Assembly: GCA_018399435.1 (NCBI GenBank)
Contig: JAGYOJ010000024.1
Span: 1-12,126 of the forward strand
Reading direction: 5' to 3'
DNA length: 12,126 bases
Source of the DNA: Actinomycetota bacterium
Lineage (GTDB): Bacteria > Actinomycetota > Humimicrobiia > Humimicrobiales > Humimicrobiaceae
In this document: positions 8,111 to 12,126 of the stretch, one piece after another
How the letters are laid out: each line of letters begins with the position of its first letter
How positions within the stretch are numbered: the first letter of the stretch is position 1
The notes under the pieces: generated by a model
Told to the model about the DNA's origin: nothing
Seen by the model: the letters and a program-made list of their open reading frames with translations, nothing else
Databases searched by the model: none
Made by a program: the position numbers and the translations under genes

Positions 8111-8150
8111 AATACTTTGCCCATAGCTTTAAAGCTGTGGGCAAAGTATT
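8111..8150 (-). terminator. 40-bp near-perfect palindrome between hsp20 and dnaJ (possible attenuator or processing hairpin)
   Basis: The two 20-base arms (8111-8130, starting AATACTTTGCCC, and 8131-8150, ending GGGCAAAGTATT) are complementary at 19 of 20 positions, the exception being a T/G pair that can wobble in RNA. There is no dedicated loop; the centre AGCTTTAAAGCT is itself palindromic. In the operon direction the hairpin is followed by ATTATTAAGAT rather than a run of Us, so it is a poor intrinsic terminator for hsp20; on the opposite strand the flank is more T-rich but no gene there needs terminating. Partial termination, RNase processing, or protection of the hspR-dnaK-hsp20 message are the plausible roles. 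The structure is certain; the role is not. Confidence 0.55.
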
Positions 8151-8173
8151 TTCTATTTTATTGTATTACAGAG

Positions 8174-8608
8174 CTATTTTCCTGTAATCTGTATCTTCTT
8201 TGGCTTCTTTGCTTCCGCTTTTGGAACATTTATCTCTAATACTCCATCCTTGTATGAAGCTTTTATTTCATTTTCCTTAATTGGAACACCGATATTAAAT
8301 GACCTGTAGAATGAACCATAGCTTCTTTCTATTCTAACAAAGTCTTTTTCCTTTTCTTCTTTTTCATATTCTCTTTCACCTTTAATAATCAGCTGATCAT
8401 CCTCTACAGATACATCAATATCTTCCAGCTTCATACCTGGTACATCTGCCCTCAAGGTTACCTCTTGATCTGTTTCTTTTATATCTACATCTGGTGCCCA
8501 AACAGCAGATCTTTTCTCTCTACCTTTTTCACTTCCTTCGAACCATCTACCTATTTCATCACGCATCTGAACCAAGTCACTAAATGGATCCCATCTTACA
8601 ATTGGCAT
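8174..8608 (-). CDS. small heat-shock protein, Hsp20/alpha-crystallin family
   Basis: ATP-independent holdase (144 residues) that binds unfolding proteins and keeps them accessible to DnaK/ClpB. A short N-terminal arm (MPIVRWDPFSDLVQMRDEI) is typical of the bacterial family; the alpha-crystallin domain covers about 38-130 with the conserved DVPGMKLEDIDVSVEDDQLIIKGER block (55-79) and the DGVLEINVPK motif (121-130). The C-terminal IQI (139-141) is the IxI anchor used for oligomer assembly. An in-frame TTG lies six codons upstream at 8626, but the ATG at 8606-8608 is chosen because the intervening bases are the Shine-Dalgarno itself and the family's usual N-terminus starts here. It follows dnaK by 30 bp and is almost certainly co-transcribed with it. 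Confidence 0.95.
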   Translation of the reverse strand: MPIVRWDPFSDLVQMRDEIGRWFEGSEKGREKRSAVWAPDVDIKETDQEVTLRADVPGMKLEDIDVSVEDDQLIIKGEREYEKEEKEKDFVRIERSYGSFYRSFNIGVPIKENEIKASYKDGVLEINVPKAEAKKPKKIQITGK

Positions 8609-8614
8609 AATATT

Positions 8615-8623
8615 TCCTCCTTT
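8615..8623 (-). promoter_or_regulatory. Shine-Dalgarno deciding the hsp20 start
   Basis: On the minus strand AAAGGAGGA lies six bases before the ATG at 8608. It falls inside the open frame that would begin at TTG 8626, so the longer reading would require translating its own ribosome site; the ATG start is therefore preferred. Confidence 0.85.
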
Positions 8624-8638
8624 CAATTATAAGTTAGG

Positions 8639-10582
8639 CTACTTTTTCTCATCTTCTTCTTCAAATTCTGCATCTATTACGTCTTCCTCTTCGTCTCCGC
8701 TGCCGCTAGCTTGCTGCTGTCCGCCTGCCTGCTGTCCTGCTCCTGCACCTTGACCGCCAGGTCCAGCTTGCCCGGCTCCAGCGCCAGCTTGCGAATAAAG
8801 CTTCTGTGAAAGTTCATTCTGAAGTTTTTGAAGCTTTTCAGTTTCACTCTTAATTCCATCTACATCCTCTTTTTCAGTTACCTCTCTTAAGCTTTTAACC
8901 TGAGCATCAATTTGGGACTTCATATCTGAAGGGACTTTATCCCCTAAATCTTTCATAAGTTTTTCAGTCGAGTAAATCAGGTTATCTGAAGTATTTTTAG
9001 CATCGATAAGTTCCCTTCTCTTCTTATCTTCTTCAGCATGCTCTTTTGCTTCATTTACCATATTGTCTATCTCGTCTTCTGAGAGGTGAGAAGTAGCAGT
9101 AATTGTAATTTTTTGTTCCTTGCCTGTAGCTGTATCTTTAGCAGATACATTAACAATGCCATTTGCATCAATATCAAATGTAACTTCAATCTGTGGAACG
9201 CCTCTTGGAGCAGGTGGAATTCCATCCAGCCTGAACCTGCCAATAGTCTTATTGTCTTTAGCCATTTCACGTTCCCCTTGAAGAACATGTATATCTACGC
9301 TTGTCTGGTTATCTGCAGCTGTAGTAAAAATTTCACTTTTCTTTGTAGGAATAGTTGTATTTCTCTCTATAAGTTTTGTAAATACCCCTCCTAATGTCTC
9401 TATTCCCAGTGATAGGGGAGTTACATCAAGCAATACAACATCCTTAACATCACCTTTTAATACGCCGCTCTGTACAGCCGCGCCTATAGCCACGACTTCA
9501 TCAGGATTAACCCCTTTATTAGGTTCTTTGCCAGTATAATCTTTTACAAGTTTCTGTATTACCGGCATTCGGGTAGCTCCACCCACTAGTATTACCTCGT
9601 CAATTTCATTTTCTTTTAGCCCAGCATCTTTTAATGCTTTTTTTAGAGGCCCCTTACATCTTTCAGTAAGGTCTTCTGTCAATTGCTCAAATTTAGACCT
9701 TGTTATTTTTGTTTCCAGATGTTTTGGGCCATTTGCATCTGCAGTAATAAAAGGCAAGCTTACATTAGCTTCAGTTACGCTAGAAAGCTCTACTTTTGCC
9801 TTCTCGGATGCTTCTATTAACCTTTGCAAGGATTGCTTATCTTTCCTTAAATCTATGCCCTGCTCTTTTTTAAACTCGTCTGCAAGATAATTCATAATTC
9901 TGTCATCATAGTCGTCTCCGCCAAGATGCATATCGCCATGGCTTGCCTTTACTTCAAAAACACCTTCTCCAACTTCAAGCACGGATACATCAAAAGTACC
10001 TCCGCCTAAGTCAAATACCAGTATTTTTTCCTCTTCTTTTTTGTCTAAGCCATATGCAAGCGAAGCTGCTGTAGGCTCATTTATGATTCTTAGCACATTA
10101 AGCCCGGCAATCTTTCCTGCATTCTTGGTTGCCTGCCTCTGTGCATCATTAAAGTAAGCAGGCACAGTAATTACAGCATCTTTAACATCCTGCCCTAGGT
10201 AATCCTCTGCATCCCTTTTTAGTTTCTGTAATATCATTGATGAAACTTCTTCGGGAGTATATTTTTTATCTCCCATGCTAACTTCCGCTAAATTATTTCT
10301 GCCTTTTGATACATTATAAGATACTATCTTTCTTTCACTTTCAACTTCATCATATTTCCTGCCAATAAATCTTTTAATGGAATAAATAGTATTTTCAGGA
10401 TTAAGCGCAGCCTGCCTTTTTGCAAGTTGCCCTACAAGCCTTTCTCCTTTTTTTGTAATTCCAACTACAGAAGGAGTAGTCCTTCCGCCCTCACTGTTTG
10501 GTATAACGGTAGGCTTTCCGCCTTCCATAACAGCTATACATGAATTTGTTGTTCCTAAGTCAATTCCTACTGCTTTTGCCAT
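8639..10582 (-). CDS. dnaK: molecular chaperone DnaK (Hsp70)
   Basis: Hsp70 chaperone, 647 residues and full length. The ATPase domain (1-380) has phosphate-1 loop DLGTTNS (8-14), phosphate-2 loop DLGGGTFDVS (191-200) and GGATRMP (334-340). The interdomain linker is DVVLLDVTPLSL (381-392), followed by the beta-sandwich substrate-binding domain (about 390-500) and the helical lid (500-596). The tail (598-630) is a Gly/Ala/Gln-rich linker ending in the acidic EEEDVIDAEFEEEDEKK, as in many bacterial DnaKs. Residues about 78-103 form an insert of some 22 residues relative to Bacillus and Mycobacterium DnaK. The ATG has AAGGAAGG upstream (10591-10598). It lies 27 bp after hspR and 30 bp before hsp20. 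GrpE, its nucleotide exchange factor, is not encoded nearby. Confidence 0.99.
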   Translation of the reverse strand: MAKAVGIDLGTTNSCIAVMEGGKPTVIPNSEGGRTTPSVVGITKKGERLVGQLAKRQAALNPENTIYSIKRFIGRKYDEVESERKIVSYNVSKGRNNLAEVSMGDKKYTPEEVSSMILQKLKRDAEDYLGQDVKDAVITVPAYFNDAQRQATKNAGKIAGLNVLRIINEPTAASLAYGLDKKEEEKILVFDLGGGTFDVSVLEVGEGVFEVKASHGDMHLGGDDYDDRIMNYLADEFKKEQGIDLRKDKQSLQRLIEASEKAKVELSSVTEANVSLPFITADANGPKHLETKITRSKFEQLTEDLTERCKGPLKKALKDAGLKENEIDEVILVGGATRMPVIQKLVKDYTGKEPNKGVNPDEVVAIGAAVQSGVLKGDVKDVVLLDVTPLSLGIETLGGVFTKLIERNTTIPTKKSEIFTTAADNQTSVDIHVLQGEREMAKDNKTIGRFRLDGIPPAPRGVPQIEVTFDIDANGIVNVSAKDTATGKEQKITITATSHLSEDEIDNMVNEAKEHAEEDKKRRELIDAKNTSDNLIYSTEKLMKDLGDKVPSDMKSQIDAQVKSLREVTEKEDVDGIKSETEKLQKLQNELSQKLYSQAGAGAGQAGPGGQGAGAGQQAGGQQQASGSGDEEEDVIDAEFEEEDEKK

Positions 10583-10609
10583 ATATATCTACCTTCCTTT
10601 TCTAAATTT

Positions 10610-10936
10610 TTAATTATTATCCTCTTCTTCTTTTTTTAATCTCATCAAATAATTTTTAAAACAATTAACAACATCTTCAGGGCATTTATCCATTATTACC
10701 CTATCGCGCCTTTTTATTAAAACTATAATGGAACGTAAATTCATTCCCTGCTCATACATCAACTCTCTTACATATTCCAACCACTTTATATCACTTTTTG
10801 AATAGTATCTTTTGCGGCCCCTTCTTTGGGGCACAACTAACATAAACTTCTCATAGTAATATAAAGTTCTGCTATTAACGCCTAAAAATTCGGCTACCAA
10901 TTCTATCGGATAGCTTTTATCTTCTTCGCTAAACAA
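10610..10936 (-). CDS. hspR: MerR-family transcriptional regulator, HspR-like (putative heat-shock repressor)
   Basis: Small MerR-family DNA-binding protein (108 residues). The winged helix-turn-helix starts at YPIELVAEFLGVNSRTLYYY (9-28), the wing is RRGRKRYYSKSDI (38-50), and the helix YVRELMYEQGMNLRSIIVLI (55-74) follows as in HspR. The C-terminus is short and charged, with no obvious ligand or metal-binding domain beyond two isolated Cys (C85, C92). HspR proteins repress dnaK operons and use DnaK as co-repressor. Here the gene stands first, 27 bp ahead of dnaK under a shared promoter, so autoregulation is expected; in Streptomyces hspR is instead last in the dnaK operon. The start is TTG at 10934-10936 with GGTGA six bases upstream. 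The MerR fold is certain; the HspR role rests mainly on context and length. Confidence 0.85.
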   Translation of the reverse strand: MFSEEDKSYPIELVAEFLGVNSRTLYYYEKFMLVVPQRRGRKRYYSKSDIKWLEYVRELMYEQGMNLRSIIVLIKRRDRVIMDKCPEDVVNCFKNYLMRLKKEEEDNN

Positions 10937-10942
10937 TTCCCT

Positions 10943-10947
10943 TCACC
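10943..10947 (-). promoter_or_regulatory. Shine-Dalgarno of hspR (supports a TTG start)
   Basis: GGTGA on the minus strand is six bases before TTG 10936. A GTG nearby (in GGTGAAGGG) is in another frame and hits a stop after four more codons, so it is not the start. Confidence 0.65.
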
Positions 10948-10962
10948 GACCTCTTTGGCTTT

Positions 10963-10991
10963 AGTTTATAAAATAAAAATAATGTTGTCAA
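10963..10991 (-). promoter_or_regulatory. sigma-70-type promoter of the hspR-dnaK-hsp20-dnaJ-clpB cluster
   Basis: On the minus strand a perfect TTGACA (10986-10991) is followed after 17 bp by TAAACT (10963-10968; four of six consensus bases); TATAAA at 10965-10970 is an alternative -10 at 15-bp spacing. Transcription would start near 10955, giving a leader of about 20 nt. No HAIR inverted repeat (CTTGAGT-N7-ACTCAAG) or CIRCE element is present; a single ACTAAAG at 10960-10966 resembles one HAIR half-site but has no partner. Confidence 0.7.
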
Positions 10992-11040
10992 TAGTATTAT
11001 AAATTATTTTTGTAAAAATGCAAAACAAATTTTTCGTTTA

Positions 11041-11061
11041 AAGTGAAAAATGCTTTTACTT
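11041..11061. repeat. imperfect 21-bp palindrome, candidate operator in the hspR/ABC intergenic region
   Basis: AAGTGAAA (11041-11048) and TTTTACTT (11054-11061) flank five bases; seven of eight arm positions pair. Its right half plus two bases, TTTTACTTAA (11054-11063), recurs exactly at 11152-11161 over the -35 region of the ABC exporter promoter. It could be a regulator site, but the local AT-richness makes chance repeats fairly likely. Confidence 0.3.
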
Positions 11062-11084
11062 AATAAGCAAATGGGGTAGTTATT

Positions 11085-11141
11085 ATGATTTTAACGTTTT
11101 TAGCTTTACCTTGCTTAAAAAATATTTTTTATGTATTTTAA
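11085..11141 (+). CDS. possible 18-codon leader peptide ORF upstream of the ABC exporter
   Basis: An ATG at 11085-11087 opens an 18-codon frame (MILTFLALPCLKNIFYVF) ending in TAA at 11139-11141. GGGG with a TAG behind it lies about eight bases upstream (11073-11076) and could act as a weak ribosome site. The frame runs through the left arm and loop of the 11111-11145 hairpin and stops in its right arm, an arrangement seen in ribosome-mediated attenuators. No clear promoter for a transcript that includes it is visible, and an 18-codon frame can arise by chance. Confidence 0.2.
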   Translation: MILTFLALPCLKNIFYVF

Positions 11142-11155
11142 GCAATATTTTTTTT
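11111..11155 (+). terminator. inverted repeat with T-tract: terminator/attenuator-like hairpin or operator
   Basis: TTGCTTAAAA (11111-11120) and TTTTAAGCAA (11136-11145) are perfectly complementary around a 15-nt loop, and eight Ts follow at 11148-11155, giving the outline of an intrinsic terminator on the plus strand. The stem has only three G-C pairs, so it is weak. No plus-strand gene upstream needs terminating, so either a leader transcript reads into it or it is a protein-binding site just upstream of the exporter promoter. Confidence 0.4.
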
Positions 11156-11180
11156 ACTTAAAATAATTTTGATATATAAT
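11153..11180 (+). promoter_or_regulatory. sigma-70-type promoter of the ABC exporter gene
   Basis: TTTACT (11153-11158; four of six consensus bases) and a perfect TATAAT (11175-11180) are separated by 16 bp. Transcription would begin near 11187, leaving a leader of about 23 nt that holds AGGAG (11199-11203). Confidence 0.6.
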
Positions 11181-11198
11181 TTATCTCTAAACTTATTT

Positions 11199-11212
11199 AG
11201 GAGCTAAAAATT
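11199..11212 (+). promoter_or_regulatory. Shine-Dalgarno and ATT initiation site of the ABC exporter
   Basis: AGGAG (11199-11203) is followed after six bases by ATT (11210-11212). The frame is closed by TAG at 11198-11200 just upstream, and no ATG, GTG or TTG occurs in frame until a TTG well inside the first membrane segment, so ATT is the best-supported initiation codon. CTG at 11219-11221 is the main alternative, 15 bases from the Shine-Dalgarno. Confidence 0.6.
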
Positions 11213-12126
11213 AAAGAACTGAAATCATTACTTAAATATATAAAAAGGCATAAAAGGCCCTTTGTTATTAGCATAATATGTATTCTTATTACCGACCTTC
11301 TGGCTTTGCTTATACCCTGGATTCTAAGATTGGTTATTGATGGAATTAAAAATAATCCTGAGAGCGTCAATTTAGTTTTATTCAGCTTGCTATTAGTGGG
11401 TGTTGCCTGCATGCAGGGAATTTTTAGATATTTTATGAGGAAACTTCTTGTCAGCATATCAAGAAAGATTGAATATAGCATAAGAACAGATTTCTTTTCA
11501 CATTTGCAAAAGATTCATTCTTCTTTTTTCACTAATACCAGGACTGGAAGCATTATGGCATTAATTACTAATGACCTTGAAGCAGTTAGAAACTTTCTGG
11601 GCCCTGGTATCATGAATTTATTTAATACCATTTTTGTCTTTATTTCCACATTGACAATTATGTTTTTTATAAATGTGAACCTAACTCTTTACTCGCTTGT
11701 TGCTATACCAATACTTCCTATTCTTGTAAGCAAGCTAAGCGCAATGCTTTACTCGCGTTTTAAAAAAGCCCAGGAACAATATGCAAACCTTACTGCAAGG
11801 ACCCAGGAGAGTATAGCGGGCATTAAAGTTATAAAATCTTTTATAAGGGAGGGCCATGAAAAAGATGTTTTTTCTGGCTTAAATGATGAATATGTTAAAA
11901 AAAATCTTTCCCTGGCTAAAATTAGGTCTGTTTTTTGGCCTTCCATGATATTTATTGGGGGCATAGGAACCCTTGTAGTTTTATTTATAGGCGGGCGGCA
12001 AGTAATAAATCAAACTCTGACATTAGGTGAATTTGTACAATTTAGTTCATATATTGGATCCATTACCTGGCCCCTTATATCTTTAGGCTGGGTAATAAAT
12101 TTAATACAAAGAGGCTCGGTATCTAT
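11210..12126 (+). CDS. ABC exporter, permease domain (MdlA/YheI-like ABC-permease/ATPase), 3' end outside the window
   Basis: The first 305 residues of a probable type I ABC exporter half-transporter; full-length members are about 580 residues, so the ATPase domain lies beyond the window. Read with Met for the ATT codon, it opens MKELKSLLKYIKRHKRP, a typical basic N-terminus before the first membrane span. Hydrophobic segments lie at about 18-44, 55-75, 133-155, 160-175, 245-262 and 275-298. Family landmarks include RTGSIMALITNDLEAVRNFL (111-130), the intracellular coupling stretch ARTQESIAGIKVIKSFIREG (196-215) and GEFVQFSSYIGSITWPLISL (273-292) followed by GWVINLIQRGSVS, as in MdlA/YheI-type heterodimeric multidrug exporters. 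A partner half-transporter would be expected next. Substrate unknown. It is divergent from hspR with its own promoter. Confidence 0.88.
   Translation, partial: MKELKSLLKYIKRHKRPFVISIICILITDLLALLIPWILRLVIDGIKNNPESVNLVLFSLLLVGVACMQGIFRYFMRKLLVSISRKIEYSIRTDFFSHLQKIHSSFFTNTRTGSIMALITNDLEAVRNFLGPGIMNLFNTIFVFISTLTIMFFINVNLTLYSLVAIPILPILVSKLSAMLYSRFKKAQEQYANLTARTQESIAGIKVIKSFIREGHEKDVFSGLNDEYVKKNLSLAKIRSVFWPSMIFIGGIGTLVVLFIGGRQVINQTLTLGEFVQFSSYIGSITWPLISLGWVINLIQRGSVS

Noticed and set aside
8608..8626. Longer hsp20 reading beginning at TTG 8626.
   Set aside because: The extra six codons consist of the Shine-Dalgarno sequence of the ATG at 8608.
11006..11019. Short palindrome ATTTTTGTAAAAAT in the hspR upstream region.
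   Set aside because: Almost pure A/T in an AT-rich spacer, expected by chance; no positional link to a -10 or -35.

Overview
This window comes from an AT-rich bacterial chromosome (roughly one third G+C by eye) with dense gene packing and frequent TTG starts. The taxon cannot be fixed from the sequence. A MerR/HspR-type regulator heading a dnaK operon is best known from Actinomycetota, Deinococcota and Campylobacterota, yet this DnaK carries the extra N-terminal segment of about 22 residues that Bacillus and Mycobacterium DnaK lack. That mix, with the low G+C, suggests an uncultured or deep-branching lineage rather than a well-studied Bacillota or actinobacterium; this is inference only.

Layout. 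Positions 79-939 (minus) encode a HAD-IIB (Cof-like) phosphatase, transcribed divergently from a four-gene plus-strand cluster at 1072-3905: an MgtC/SapB membrane protein, a YihY/BrkB membrane protein, a Mut7-C PIN-like RNase with a zinc ribbon, and a PlsC-type 1-acyl-glycerol-phosphate acyltransferase. This cluster meets, tail to tail and with no spacer, the last gene of a minus-strand heat-shock cluster at 3906-10936. In transcription order that cluster is an HspR-like MerR regulator, dnaK, hsp20, a type-B (zinc-finger-less) DnaJ/CbpA, clpB and a UPF0316/DUF2179 membrane protein. From 11210 to the right edge runs the 5' part of an ABC exporter gene, divergent from hspR and cut by the window end.

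How it works together. The heat-shock cluster holds most of a protein-rescue machine under one presumed autoregulator: Hsp20 holds unfolding proteins, DnaJ hands clients to DnaK, and ClpB with DnaK-DnaJ pulls aggregates apart. The DnaK nucleotide exchange factor GrpE and a canonical zinc-finger DnaJ are absent from the window and must lie elsewhere if present. A good sigma-70-type promoter precedes hspR, but the actinobacterial HAIR operator is not visible. A 40-bp near-perfect palindrome separates hsp20 from dnaJ and may uncouple the upstream and downstream halves of the operon.

Points of most interest: the ABC exporter appears to start at an ATT codon behind a well-placed Shine-Dalgarno; the 273-bp region between it and hspR holds repeated TTGCTTA/TAAGCAA elements, a hairpin followed by eight Ts and an 18-codon open frame, arranged like an attenuator or multi-site operator; and the downstream genes of the plus-strand cluster, plus UPF0316, lack a recognisable Shine-Dalgarno while the heat-shock genes have strong ones. 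I see no RNA gene, mobile element or CRISPR array, and no gap between genes exceeds 300 bases. Positions 1-78 hold no recognisable gene.
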